Source: Macrosoma leucophasiata
Lineage: Eukaryota > Arthropoda > Insecta > Lepidoptera > Hedylidae
DNA: 64,000 nucleotides
Assembly (NCBI GenBank): GCA_036365455.1
Contig: JAWQUS010000030.1
Location: 16,698,001-16,762,000 of the forward strand
Reading direction: 5' to 3'
Shown here: positions 1 to 10,703 of the stretch, piece by piece
How positions within the stretch are numbered: position 1 is the first letter of the stretch
Layout of the letters: each line of letters starts with the position of its first letter
Notes under the pieces: generated by a model
The model's database searches: none
What the model was told of the DNA's origin: nothing
Seen by the model: the letters and a program-made list of their open reading frames with translations, nothing else
Made by a program: the position numbers and the translations under genes

Positions 1-159
1 AATGTAAAACCGATCTTTAATTTAACCGATTTTTAATTTTTTTTTAAAATCACATACTAATAGATTGCTACGTTATTTCTGAGTAACATAGGATATTGTT
101 GATCGAAACAAATTAGGAATCCATACAAAAACTCCAATAATATAATTTAACCCAAGATG

Positions 160-323
160 TTTCTATTGTGATTTGCCATTTTCTGGAAGTTTCCCATTAC
201 CACTCTCAGGGATTTGGTAATTTGCCTGGAAGAAACTCGCCACTTGTTACAAATAGGCCGGGCCAAATGAGTAACCGGTGAATCGTGAACGTTTACATAC
301 CTATATGCTTGAATGCAGGCATT
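160..323 (+). mobile_element. SINE-D fragment (middle part)
   Basis: This matches the body of the tRNA-derived SINE-D seen in full at 33032 and 42823: the tttctggaa..tttccc block, the tggtaat..gcc block, the gtaaccgg..gaatcgtg block and the tgcttgaatgcaggcatt end. The tRNA head and extreme 3' end are missing, and divergence is high, so it is an old copy. Confidence 0.7.
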
Positions 324-335
324 ACGCTTCGGGCA

Positions 336-404
336 GAGAATATGTAATAATACTACGTATAGAATGGACACTTCGACATCCCGCCTGATTTCCCCTCTTG
401 CAGC
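336..404 (+). repeat. Repeat F fragment (first 70 bp)
   Basis: Begins gagaatatgtaataatacta and continues with cgtatagaatggaca and cccgcctgatttcccc. The same block opens the longer F copies at 29440 (reverse), 43672 and 47127. It stops abruptly where unit B begins. Confidence 0.7.
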
Positions 405-410
405 CTCTCC

Positions 411-664
411 AGCGAGACGTCTCGCCAGAAGTCAAATTTTTCTTTCCATTTTTCTTTAAAAATAAAATATATTTCACAAGCATGTGTTAATGCGAAATAA
501 TATAAAACAATTATTAAGGGTAAAAGCGACTTCTTTACGATATTCAATAAACTGAAAAGTCTATTATATCGGTTGCCTAACTAGCATGGTTGGTAATAGA
601 TGGCGCTGCTGCTACCATAAAGCAATGCAATAGATGTGAAGGAAAGATTTGACAAATCGGGCAG
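411..664 (+). repeat. Unit B spacer
   Basis: Starts with the 3' end of a tRNA-like sequence (gtctcgccagaagtc), then the caaatttttctttcc tail and the spacer also found between the tRNA-like copies at 62.8-63.5 kb. It includes the tagatggcgctgctgctacc stretch and leads directly into the tRNA-like sequence at 665. Confidence 0.85.
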
Positions 665-740
665 GACTTCAGTAGCTCAATTGGAAGAGCGGCTGGACTA
701 GATTCCCAGTAGGCCGCGAGTTCGTGTCTCGCCTGAAGTC
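665..740 (+). tRNA. tRNA-like sequence of unit B (likely tRNA-derived repeat)
   Basis: A cloverleaf can be drawn: acceptor gacttca/tgaagtc pairs perfectly, the D arm is agctc..gagc, the anticodon stem has about four pairs, and the T arm is intact. The A box (tagctcaattgg) and B box (ttcgtgtctc here, ttcgagtctc in sister copies) are recognisable. The formal anticodon would be AGA (Ser), but there is no long variable arm and position 37 is T. The same sequence recurs with the same flanks in tandem at 62.8-63.2 kb. It is therefore most likely a repeat derived from a tRNA, not a translating tRNA gene. Confidence 0.5.
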
Positions 741-1167
741 AATTTTTTCTAACCGGGTAATGCATGAATACAGGCGTAAACTTACGTAACGTTATAAATT
801 ATATTATTTTATTGAAATAGCGATGTCGGTGGAACTCGAGAGTGGAACCGCATTACCTCGTCCATTAGCCATTAAATAAAGTATTCAATACTATCGCTCC
901 TAGATGTAGGGGTAATGTATGGCCTCACTACCAAAGTCATGCACGCGTTTCATTGCCTGCGTTCATCTGCATTGAGACGGTTGTGTTGTATGTAAATATT
1001 TATTTTTAGCAGTATTTATTTATCAATTTGTTCTCACGAAAATATGTTGGTTTGCTACTTCTTTGTCTAAAATAAATGTTTCGTGACTGTCGTGTCTGTA
1101 ACGATTAAGCTTGTATTTTTTTATGCCATAATGTGAGCAAAACGTGGCAAATATATGTACATACAGT
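741..1167. other. No gene seen; possible worn SINE-A piece
   Basis: AT-rich DNA without a supportable reading frame. Around 808-935 a weak match to the 5' half of SINE-A can be followed (ggtggaactcgag, accgcattacct, taatgtatggcc), too diverged to be firm. Confidence 0.4.
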
Positions 1168-1405
1168 TAACATTGATAGTAAGTAATATTGTAGCCTATA
1201 AATATCCACATGTAATCAGAAATTTCTATGCAGATGCGTTGCTAAACCTGAAATCTAAGGTATTATGCCTCTGTGCCGGAAAAACCAGGGCCGTACACGT
1301 GATTAGAACACGATAGTGCTGAACACCACCAACTACTACCATTAGGCGGCAGATAAATTAGATAATGCAGTGGTGCTTAGTCCCTCGAGTTCCTACACCA
1401 CAGCT
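1168..1405 (-). mobile_element. SINE-A, diverged copy
   Basis: Reverse-strand copy recognised by the gcagatgcgtt, tatgcctctgtgccgg, cacgatagtgctgaacacc and taattagat..gtggtgc blocks in the expected order. It has small indels, including a duplicated accaccaactactacc, so it is an older insertion. Confidence 0.75.
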
Positions 1406-2989
1406 ATACCAACGTGCAACACACATTTACGATTATACCCGAATTAAATCGATTTTTACCAAACCTGGGGACTATAAAATGTCGCAGCGTTCGATTTATT
1501 AACGAAAACTTAAGTACAAGAAGGCTACGTAGAACTCGAATTCAAATTACGGCAAAAGGAAACGGAGAAGATTGGGGACATTTCATTTACAATTGTAATG
1601 GCAGCGGCCTGTCCCGTGCCCCGTTCGTCGTGCATAAATATTGAATTCAATTAATTTGTATTCAGTTCGATTGATGATTGTGATTTTCAAATTACGTAAT
1701 CGAAACTGAATTGACAACATTTCAAATTTGACACGACCCTAAAAGAAAAAGTTCAAATATATATTTTTTTATTTCTTAATTTCTGTGAAAAAAAAAATAA
1801 AACGGAAAAACATGTGATGACGTCACTTATATGGTGGAATGAAGTAGTTACCATTGCCTATCTTTAGATGAAAACATTATTGTTACATACTCTGTGGCAA
1901 GATGTGTCAAATTGATACGGATACGTCAATGTCAAAGTATAAAACTAGGAAGTAGGGATGGTGATCCGAGACCTGAGATCGATTAATCGGAAAAGCGATC
2001 CATAGGAACCAAAAAATCGATTCTTATTTAAATAATTATAATAATTTATTTTAATCGATCCACAGTACTGGATTGATCTAGTGAATCGATACGTATAGTA
2101 TGGAAAATCGAAGATCGATCTTTTTGGTTAATTCACATAGAGACATAGGAAACATACAGATCATAAGATTTAACGTTTAAACGTGAGTATAGGAAGCATT
2201 ATACCAGCATTGGACACTGTTGAGTTGCTTTTTTTTGGTCGTCTGTTTTCCTTGAAATTTAGTATTACATACCTATCCATAATCGAAGATCTATTTTTTC
2301 AATGTCGATTTAATCGTGGATGGATTTTGGACACTTCGTTTCGAACATTGATTTATTTCAGAAAGAATCGCCATCCCTACTACGAAGTCTATGAAAAGTC
2401 GCAACGAACTTATTTATTAAAATAAAAACAAGTTTTAAAGTTTTAAACAACGACTTAGCCCTCAGGCTGTTAGATATAATATTGATATTTTTTATTTGTA
2501 GTTGGATCAAGGAAGAAATTTATCGACGACACGCAGGGTCAAAGAATTTTTTAAAATTATAGTGATATATCGAAAATTTTTCGATATATCGAACACTGGT
2601 ACTGATAGTTTTAAAATAAAAAGATCACAGCCCTACATCGAGTTTGACAAGCTGACAACGTCAAGACAAAGGGTCACGGCACAAGGCACTGCTTCTATCG
2701 CCATTCCACCTTATGTGTGACGGTATATGGCGCATACGTCTTTTTAGAATACACTAACTTTCAATGTAGAAATTATGAATGAAAAGTACAAAATTTCAAA
2801 AAATTGGTTAAACACGGGTCCCCTAGTTTTGGATTAACTTTTGAACAATGTAATAAAACATGTAGGTTAAAAATATGAAATGTTGTCAATTTTGTAGGTA
2901 TAGAAATTAAATATAAAATTATGTTTTGTTTTTATATTAATTTTCGCAATAACACTTGCTAGTGAAATATAAACTAGTGGTTTTTAACT
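1406..2989. other. No gene seen; cluster of ATCGAT-type sites
   Basis: Short open frames (for example 1414-1644 and 2183-2425) have no recognisable domain and chance-like composition. At 1975-2130 there is a dense run of atcgat and gatcgat words, and tatcgaaaatttttcgata at 2575 is a palindrome. Around 2935-2980 a cgcaataacac..gtgaaat block resembles the end of unit B2. Confidence 0.4.
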
Positions 2990-3175
2990 GGTGGTAAGAG
3001 TCTGGTCTTTTTGTAAGTGTCTATAGGCTGCAGTCATCACTTTACATCAATGTGAACTGTATGCTTGTTTACCACTTTGATTACATTTAAAACAAAAAGT
3101 CATCACTTACCATCAATGTGAACTGCATGCTTCTTTAGCACTTTCATTACATAAACAAAAAAAAATTAAAAATCA
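2990..3175 (+). mobile_element. SINE-A 3' end with duplicated tail
   Basis: The gtctataggctgcagtcatc to gcttgtttaccactt 3' end of SINE-A is present, followed by a second copy of only the last 70 bp (gtcatcacttaccatcaatg to cattacataaac) and an A-rich run. This may be two 5'-truncated insertions or a tail duplication. Confidence 0.75.
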
Positions 3176-3698
3176 ATAATTCGTGGATTATAAATGGGTA
3201 AAGGGGCCACCCCCTATATAGGTACACTGAACTAAACAAAGAAATAATGTATACTACATATTTGTATAATTTATAATATGCATTTTTTCTTAACAAGTAG
3301 CTAAATTGAATATTTATAGACAAAACGTCTACATATATCTCTCCTGGCTTATACATACCTTTAGGATAGATGTATTTATAATTAAATAGATAAAAGATAC
3401 CAAGAGTAACTCGGTCAAGGGTTGATATCGGTATTATACAAATCAAATCATTATCCCCCCCACCCCTTCCAAAACCCCTTTAATTACGTTAAAACCGCCA
3501 AAGTATCCAAACACAAATTTACATTGTTGCCCTCCAATAATTTCATTAATTTATGAAATTTGAGCGCGTTTTTGCTTTGTTACAAAGAAGGGAAGATACG
3601 ACGTTGGTATTAGAAGTCGCTTTCGAAGTCATTGTCGCGATTAATATCCAACTTCGTTGTTAGCGGATAGCGATGGCGGATGGTAATGCGCTCGTCAA
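3176..3698. other. No gene or clear repeat seen
   Basis: AT-rich DNA. The 99-residue minus-strand frame at 3147-3446 is rich in Tyr, Ile and Phe, as expected of chance translation of AT-rich DNA, and has no motif. Confidence 0.4.
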
Positions 3699-3838
3699 TC
3701 TAATCGGCGTGCATGTATGAAGAGAATGACGAAGGTAGACGAGGCACGAGAGGTTTGTCAGAACCGGGATATCTGGCGCTCTACACTCTCTGCCTACCCC
3801 GTTAGGGACCTGGCGTGAAGATACATGCATACATACTA
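3699..3838 (+). pseudogene. LINE-C 3' end (non-LTR retrotransposon ORF C-terminus)
   Basis: Encodes the last part of the LINE-C protein, reading roughly MKRMTKVDEAREVCQNRD then IWRSTLSAYPVRDLA and stop, and ends in the (atac)n-like tail gatacatgcatacatac. The same C-terminus is longer at 13086 and 21819. It is 5'-truncated, as usual for target-primed insertions, and is followed within a few bases by SINE-A. Confidence 0.8.
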
Positions 3839-3965
3839 ACTGGTGGTAGAGCTCCAGTGACGGAGCTCGCGGGCGTAGGCACCACCGCATTACCTAATTT
3901 ACTTGCCGCTAAATGGTAGTTCAGTTCAGTTCAGCACTATCGTGTTCCGGTCAGGTGGTAATGTA
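3839..3965 (+). mobile_element. SINE-A 5' half (left arm of palindrome)
   Basis: Clean 5' end (actggtggtagagctcc) running to caggtggtaatgta, where it stops and an RTE fragment begins. A small gttcagttcagttcag expansion replaces gtgttcagc. The matching inverted arm stops at the same internal base at 4612. Confidence 0.85.
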
Positions 3966-4611
3966 ATAATATAGCCTTTTATTCAGATCTTTAACATACA
4001 TATACATACATTTACAATCTCATACAACCAATTTAACCTAAAACTTAAGCTATAAACTGTTGTTTGGTGATTTTTTGCAGATCTGTTTGCCAATCGGCAA
4101 AGGCCTCCTCCAACCTTTTCCATTCTTTCCTTGTTTGGGCTACTCTGTTCCACATCACACCTGCCACCTCCCTGATGTCATCGTCCCATCGTTTCTTCGG
4201 TCTTCCTCTCTTCCTCTTCCCTTCCCTTGGATACCATACTGTTACTTTCTTACTCCATTTATTATGATCTCTTATCATATGGCCTGCCCATCTCCATTAA
4301 AGTCTTTTGATTTTCAGTGTGACATCTGTGACTTCTAATTACAAAGATTTTTACTCTGTCTGATCTCTTGATGTTCATCATACTCCTCTCCATGGCGTAT
4401 TGGCAAGTTGCAACTTTGTTTATCAATTCTTGGGTTATAGTCCACGATTGAACTATAGCCGTATATAAGGACAGGTAGTATGCAAGTGTTAAAAAGTTTT
4501 CTTTTGGTGTTAACATGAAGTGTTTTGTCTTTCATAACTTTTAGGGTCCAGTATCTTTGCCATCCGTTGGTAATTCTTCTTTGTCCCCTCTCCTCTCCTC
4601 TCCTCACACAG
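3966..4611 (-). pseudogene. RTE-like LINE reverse transcriptase, C-terminal remnant
   Basis: Minus-strand remnant of an RTE-type endonuclease-reverse transcriptase, spread over three frames. From N to C: a segment with NTKRKLFNTCILPVLIYG (about 4500-4620), a segment with CQYAMERSMMNIKRSDR (about 4330-4450), and a segment with KWSKKVTVWYPREGKRKRG, GRPKKRWDDDIREVAG and WKRLEEAFADWQ ending at a stop at 4045. At least two frameshifts break it. After the stop the minus strand carries gaataaaagg, a polyadenylation-like signal near 3980. The catalytic palm with its YxDD box is not in this fragment. It sits exactly between two inverted SINE-A halves. Confidence 0.85.
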
Positions 4612-4725
4612 TACATTACCACCTAACCGGAACACGATAGTGCTGAACACCACCATTAAGCGGCAAGTAAATTAGGTGGTGCCTACGCCCACAAGCTCCG
4701 TCACTGGAGCTCTACCACCAGTAAA
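4612..4725 (-). mobile_element. SINE-A 5' half (right arm of palindrome)
   Basis: Starts tacattaccacc and ends gctctaccaccagt. It is the inverted counterpart of 3839-3965 and breaks at the same internal SINE position. The two arms pair over about 110 bp around the RTE remnant. Confidence 0.85.
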
Positions 4726-5962
4726 AATATCGTTTTTTTTTTTCCTCAAAATAAAAAGGAAATCATGGTAGGTAAACATCTTTACTACTCTAAATATACT
4801 ATAATCCCATAAGATAACGTGTGCTGACCACAAAGCTTCCGCTACTTACGAAATAGGTACTCAGTGTCAAACTGGCTCAGTTAACTTAGGGCAACTTAGC
4901 CGGCTTACTTAACTTCGAATTTTCAAGCCAAGTTAGCTTCCTTGCTTCTGAGAGTGTGTTGTTAATTTTATATTATGTAGAACAAACAGTTTCGAACACA
5001 ATGTTATGAGACATGACAATGTGCTAGTCTATTAAAACTACACATTACCCTGTTACAAATATTGCAATTAAAGGAGATGTTGCAAAAATTTACGGACCTC
5101 CGGCCATGTATTGTACACAATATTATTAAACAGGCAAAATCAATATAAAAACGTTTTTTACTGCATATTTTCACTTATACCTATAGCTTTGTTTGCAGTT
5201 ACAAAACATTATTTGCAGTTAGAATTTCAACTCAATACCAACATTCCAATAAAGCGGGCGATGTCATTTTGACCTTTTCATTTTTTTTTTAATTGTTTTT
5301 TGATTATATAGCACTTGGAGAAAAAGTTTTATTTTCTAAATTCTATCGAAATCGATTTCATGTGTTAATACTAAGAACTTTAACGATTTCCAATTTAAAG
5401 ACATTAATCGGCACTTCTTTAAAATTGATCGATTCGATACATCGTTTTTTTGATAATATGTGATGCACTAGTAAGATACAGATAGCATTAGTTTTGTTTT
5501 ATATACATAGGTACTATCCCAAGCGTCGGCTGTATCGCCGACTATGTTGAACATGGTTGAAAATGATAAAATCGTTTGAATTAAATGTGGTTGTACTCTA
5601 AAATATATTCTTGAATAAATTAAATGTATTTTTTTCGGATTCTTCTGTAATTTACCCATTTTTTGAGGACGTGTACGAACTAGAGCCGAGCTCGCAACAT
5701 CTCCTTTTGCGGGTAGTAAGACTAGCGGTAGGTCTTTGTTTTGTTTATCTGCCGCTAGGTGGCATTCAGTGCTACGGTTTTCTTTTGTTCGTAATTTCTT
5801 GTCACAGGTCAACGTTATATTCAGAAGTGAAAACGCATTTGTTTTCATCCCTTTAGCTTTTATGTAGATGCATATAGACTCAAGACCATTTTAGTCTCTA
5901 AACATCTATATTCACTACATGTACCTTTTTTTTAAAACAAAAATATCCTAACAACATTATAC
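4726..5962. other. No gene seen
   Basis: AT-rich unique-looking DNA. Frames at 5468-5848 (minus) and 5611-5856 (plus) overlap on opposite strands and show no domain. Several tcgat words cluster at 5345-5450. Confidence 0.4.
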
Positions 5963-6750
5963 TGGACAAGTCATATCCACATAAAACTTTCACCTGTCAA
6001 AATCTCGCGACATTGATCGGATGGAGGCCGAAACTTGTGACTGCCTAAGTTAATGATCGATGCTCGCTTTCTGTTACGTAATTAGGGCCGTTTGTCCGTT
6101 TATGACAACACTCCAAAACTTTTTGTGTGCGTATCAAAATATTCGCGGCCATTGTAAAGATCGGCGTTTCGGACGTGTTCCGAAATGGTTTTAGGTTTAT
6201 TCTCTCTCTGTCGGTCCACAGTGTTTTTTTTTACTGCAGTGAAACATCTAAGGTACTACCTTGATTATTATAATTACCAACCTTCTCCATGTTTCATACC
6301 GTCCATTGGTGATAACTGCATGAAAAACCATTCGATATTTTTTATGTTTATCGCCGTACGGACAAACGTGATGGGGAACTCATCATAACTACCTATTGAT
6401 ATTTAGGAAGCGAAGTGAATGTTTTTCAGTATTTCTGGTAGACATCACTAATTTCCTGAACAAGTTATATCCACATTAAGCCTTCACTTGTCAAAGTCTC
6501 ATGATTCAGATGGATCGCGGGCGAGTCGTCATTATTTATATCCCGACATATTCCTGGCCGACGCCTAGTGACTGATGGCCGAAACTTGTGACTGCCCAAC
6601 TTAATGATCGATGCTCGCCCCCTGTTACGTGTAATTAGGGACGTTTGTCCGTTTATGACAGCCGCCGAAAACTTCTCTGTGTCTATCGAAATGTTCGCGG
6701 CCATTGTGGCGATCGAAGTTTCAGACGTGTTCCGATATGGTTTCGGTTTA
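5963..6750. repeat. Local direct duplication, about 500 bp apart
   Basis: Block 5963-6200 recurs at 6455-6750: shared anchors are acaagt.atatccaca, ggccgaaacttgtgactgcc, aatgatcgatgctcgc, cgtttgtccgtttatgaca and tcgcggccattgt. The second copy has about 60 extra bases after the first anchor. Neither copy has a convincing open frame. Confidence 0.8.
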
Positions 6751-6836
6751 CTTTGATATCAGTGAAACGCCCAAGTTTTGCGCGTACGATTACTTTTTTC
6801 TCTAGAAGTGACAGATCTCAGCATCAATTCCGTCTT

Positions 6837-7034
6837 AGGGCGTCCACACAAAACTGCGATGCGATGCTATGCGACGCCGCATCGCAGGAACTTGCGATGC
6901 GAATTGCTGCGATGCGATTCAGTTGACCATTCTTTCAATATGTCTAACTAACTGACTGAACTGAATCGCATCGCAGCAATTCGCAACGCAAGTTCCGGAT
7001 TCGGATCGCAGTTTTGGCGCCAGCGTGGGCGTCT
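6837..7034. mobile_element. Palindromic MITE with about 85-bp arms
   Basis: Left arm begins gggcgtccacac and contains aaaactgcgatgcgatgc; the right arm inverts it, ending atcgcagttttggcgcc..gtgggcgtc. The centre is about 30 bp, so the whole element can fold back. TTA-like trinucleotides flank it. The gcgtccac ends resemble the larger element at 34487, suggesting a related non-autonomous DNA transposon group. Confidence 0.7.
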
Positions 7035-7379
7035 TTACATTATTTTACGAGATCCTGTCTACCACTCTTATGATTTTGAAAGCAACAGTTGCTATGATTA
7101 ATCGTTCTATACCTACGGAACTATGTCTGACACTAATAATCACGTAACAAATTTATTTATTAATCCCGCGTGTTCACACAATCATACGAAATTCAGGTCA
7201 GTTAGCAATTGTTAGTGTTTAATTAAATATAGTCTAGAGATCCTAAGTTATTTCCCAAGGGAATTGCCGAGCATTGTTGTGTGTTCAGTACCTATTGACT
7301 TAAGAGCAACTTAGTTAAGTCTGCTCGATGGCCTATTTGAAATTCATTGTTTTCGGTATTGGCTTAGGGACGTAATATA
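7035..7379. other. No gene or repeat seen
   Basis: Unique-looking AT-rich DNA between the palindromic MITE and a local duplication. No open frame of note. Confidence 0.35.
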
Positions 7380-8000
7380 GACCAATTACGTGATTATTTG
7401 TTTTCGTGTTACTGCATCACTTTGAAACGTTTTAAAAGTAAAATAAGAAAAATTTCATACTGCTTAAATAACCCTTATTTCGCTATGATATGTTCAAAAG
7501 ATAGCTCAAGCACGTTAAAAACTGTTAAAGCAAATAAAGCAAACCCAAAGACACGTCAATAAAAAAGTTGAGCAACATCTGATCAACTGATTTTCGAACA
7601 CCAAGTCAACGTCAAATTGTTTTCGTGTGTGGATCATTGTGAAGTATTATTTAACTATAACTATTCGAAAAAAATATTTGATATAAAGACACTTACAAGA
7701 TAATGTCCAAAGGATAGCATAATAATGTACCTAATGTACTGCAGGCAAATTTCAAATTGCATCCCTAAAGAACCATAAAGTCATCGAATAAAAAGCAATA
7801 AAGCAGACGCAAAGGCATGGCAAAAAACAAAAAGAGTTGAGCAATTTCTGATCACCAAAAGGCCGGTTCATTCACATGCAGCTACAAAGGGCTCAATCGA
7901 TCGCTCATAAATAACGACTCAATTTTCCGACATCAAGCCAAATTGTTTTCCCGTCACCGCGTCATTGCGTCAATTAAAAAAGTTGCCTAAATAACGGAGT
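7380..8000. repeat. Local direct duplication
   Basis: Two diverged copies, 7380-7640 and about 7765-8000, share aaagca.a..aaagcag/aaacc, agttgagcaa..tctgatca, tcaa.gtcaaattgttttc and the cttaaataac motif. The second has about 50 extra bases. No coding content is visible. Confidence 0.6.
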
Positions 8001-8154
8001 GCGCGGAAGCCTTATTGAGTGCTAATGAACTTTCATAAGCTACAGCTTCGACCTTTCAATTGTTTGACACTGAATTCATAATTAGTTTGTCGAGTACCTC
8101 ATAGGAATTTGATGCGGAAGATGAGCTGTGTAGCAAGCATTTCTTTTTTACTGA

Positions 8155-8235
8155 TGATTGGAGCTCTAAGGCGTAGGCACCTCCATATTACCTAATATAT
8201 CTGCCACAAAATACTACCGTTAAGAGGAATATAGT
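8155..8235 (+). mobile_element. SINE-A fragment, strongly diverged
   Basis: Follows the 5' half of SINE-A through gagctctaaggcgtaggcac, tattacctaatat and tgccacaaaatactacc. Only about 80 bp can be traced. Confidence 0.5.
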
Positions 8236-8414
8236 CCAGGCGAAAGGAAACTCTGCACACTTCACACAATTCACCTTTTTAAGCTATTGCATAGCTTCTA
8301 TCGAGGGCCTTGAGCGCGGGGACCGAATTCAGAAATTCCGTAACGAAAAAACCTCACGCTACATGTATTGTAAAATAATAAAAATATTTCAAACAATATT
8401 AACTTTTTTCTAAA

Positions 8415-8775
8415 CTAATATTATAAAGAGGTAATATTTTTTTGTTTGTTTGTTCGTTTGTTTGTATTGAATAGGCTCAATAATTACTGGACCGATTTTA
8501 AAAATTCTTTCACTATTCGAAAGCTACGGGTAACTTATATTGGAAAAAATAGGGTACCGTAAGATATTTGGGTTCTTCAGACACAAGGTGTAAAAAATCA
8601 ACCAGAAAAGTTACTTATTTTGCGTACGCTGCCTAAACTAAGAGCAAAGAGATATATCCTGCATTTCATTATAAAATACGCTTACGCTCCTGCGAGTGTA
8701 AGCGTATTTTATTTTAAACCTTGGACACATTATTTCTTTGTGAGGCAATACGAAGTTTGCAGGGACAGCTAGTAT
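8415..8775 (+). mobile_element. Lep1-like Helitron copy
   Basis: Starts at aaactaatattataaagagg with a tttgtttgtttg run, contains actggaccgatttt, and ends aagtttgcagggacagctagt. These are the head and CTAGT-type tail common to non-autonomous lepidopteran Helitrons. It holds a stem near 8672-8715 (aaatacgcttac..gtaagcgtatttt). A ctattgcatagc motif lies on both sides (8282 and 8907). Confidence 0.65.
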
Positions 8776-9109
8776 TTAAAAAAAAAAAAAATGTTTTCTT
8801 ATCGGTCACCACGCTCAAAAAGTGTAACTCGAATTAATATCAAAGAAAAAAAGAAATACTGCATAAATAAAATAAATAAATAATTATAATTGCATAAGTT
8901 GATACAAAATGCTATGCAATAGCTTTACCGCAGCAGTCCCCGAGTGTCACACATTTTTTATTCTGATCAACTTATGAATCACTTAATAAAAACTTGTCGA
9001 TACCGAAGTCAGCACACCAATGCCCCTTGCCAACATTCGCCTTATTATATAAGCCCTGCTTATCAAACCCCCTCCATTTCTAAATGCCGGCAATACCAAA
9101 GGTATCGGT
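8776..9109. other. No gene seen
   Basis: A-rich run, then unique-looking DNA. The minus frame 8983-9222 overlaps the LINE remnant and is explained by it in part. Confidence 0.35.
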
Positions 9110-9245
9110 AATCTTGTCGACTTATTACAATACCTCCACTGCTGGACAAAGGCCTCCCCAAAGATTGCCACGACGAACGGTCCTGGGCCGCCCTCATCCA
9201 CCTCATTGCTTGCGATCTTCACCAGATCGTCGGTCCACCTTATGG
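9110..9245 (-). pseudogene. LINE remnant (ctgctggacaaaggcctcc block)
   Basis: Contains tccactgctggacaaaggcc, ccacgacgaacggtcctg and ccagatcgtcggtccacctt, a block that I recognise as recurrent in lepidopteran non-LTR elements. A weaker relative is at 38607-38670. The protein is too short and broken to place in a clade. Confidence 0.55.
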
Positions 9246-9392
9246 TCCACTTTTGTGATAAACATGCATAATATTATTTTAGATTAGTTTAGATTTTCTT
9301 CAAGTTCACGAGGGCTATTTGGGTCATACTAATAGTTGAGCACAAGCTGTCCAACTTTTTTGCTCCGACTCTATCATCCTACTAACAACACT

Positions 9393-10560
9393 GACAATGT
9401 AAGAACATTGTCCCTGTCTCACTATGCCGAGCGTAACTAAAATGATCTCGCAGTGAAAACGGCCGCCTCATTCTTGCCGCGTCGGATCGACGCCGGGCAA
9501 CTAGGTCAAGGCAGGGCGGTGTAATCCTGCGGATGTTGCCCCCGTATTGTCGAGCCACGCTAGATTTCAAGTTTCGAACGGATATTCTGACTATTGTTGG
9601 TGCTGGTGGATCGTGTTAGTGGAGTAAACATATTCTTTTTTTTTCTATTTCGTTATGGGATGGGCCAATTGTATCAAAGTTAACTAGTGTTGATATCAAA
9701 ATTTGAACACAACTTAACATTGTACTTGAAAATTCACCGTCCAACTCAACTATATTATATCCGATTGATGAGACAACGTAAGAACATTGTCCAAGTCTCT
9801 ATGCCGAGCGTTACTAAAATGATCTCGCAGTGAAAACGGCTGGCTCATTCTTGCCGCGTCGGATCGACGCTGGGCAAATAGGTCAAGGCAGGATGTTGCC
9901 CCCGTATTGTCGAGCCACGCTAGATTCTAACCCCCTTATTCATTAACGTACATTAGATACATTTTAGCTAAGGAATGCTTTGTCTTTGTCAGTTGTATTG
10001 TCAAATGTGCAGGATAGAAAAAGACGAAGGAGATATTAGCAAACACTTTAGCTAAAATACGTTAATGAATTAAGGGGTAAGTTTCGAACGGATATTCTGA
10101 CTATTTTTGGTGCTGGAGGATCCTGTTAGTGAAGTATACATATCCTTTATTTTTTTATTTCATTATGCGGGATGCGATGAGGAGGCTTTTTTCACACTGT
10201 TGTCTAAGGTATGCAATTTTAACTAAGTTAATCAGTGTCGGTATCAACATTTAAACACAAACTAACATCGTACTTGCAAATTCACCATCCAACTCAACCA
10301 GATCATATCCGATTGTTACGACAGCGTAAGAATATTGTCCCCCAGTCTCACTATGCCGAGCGTTTCCAAAATGATCTCGAAGTGAAAACGTCCGCTTCAT
10401 TCTTTCCGCGTCGGATCGAAGCTGGACAACTGGGTCAAGGCAGGACGGCGTAATTCTGCGGATTTTGCCCCCTTACTATCGGGCCAAGCCGGTCTCCCCG
10501 TGAATGACGTTTTGTGAACGGATTTTCTGGCTATTGTCGATACTACTACAAGCACCAGCA
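9393..10560. repeat. Three-copy tandem array, about 380-bp unit
   Basis: Units begin at 9393, 9772 and 10321, each opening with gtaaga..attgtcc, then tatgccgagcgt, aaaatgatctcg.agtgaaaac, ccgcgtcggatcga and gtcaaggcagg. The second unit is longer because it holds a 147-bp MITE (9931-10077). The third diverges after gcggattttgccccc. The short frames here are chance readings of the repeat. Confidence 0.85.
9931..10077. mobile_element. MITE I with TAA target duplication
   Basis: 147 bp with inverted ends: cccccttattcattaacgta on the left, its near-complement tacgttaatgaattaagggg on the right, and an extra attttagct/agctaaaat pair inside. TAA flanks both sides (9928-9930, 10078-10080). The neighbouring tandem unit at about 9560-9580 is the empty site (gctagatttcaagtttcg). 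A TWA-type duplication suggests a PIF/Harbinger-like mobiliser. Confidence 0.85.
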
Positions 10561-10703
10561 GCAGACCTTTAATGACGTTTCCGTACGGATATAGTGAGAA
10601 CGCGTATTTTTAGATTTAAATTGGGGATAGATCTCCTAAAATTTTAATAAAAGTACCTAATTCGTTGCTTTGTCACTTCTCGCTACCTTTACTCTTAGAT
10701 CTT

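Noticed and set aside
665..740. A functional tRNA-Ser gene
   Set aside because: The formal anticodon is AGA, but there is no long variable arm, position 37 is a pyrimidine, and the sequence is carried in a repeated 308-bp unit.
5790..5815. Third ratchet-like site at ttcttgtcacag|gtcaac
   Set aside because: gtcaac lacks the GTRAG donor core.
5468..5848. 126-residue minus-strand frame
   Set aside because: Overlaps a frame of similar length on the other strand, with no motif, no repeat family and no splice context.
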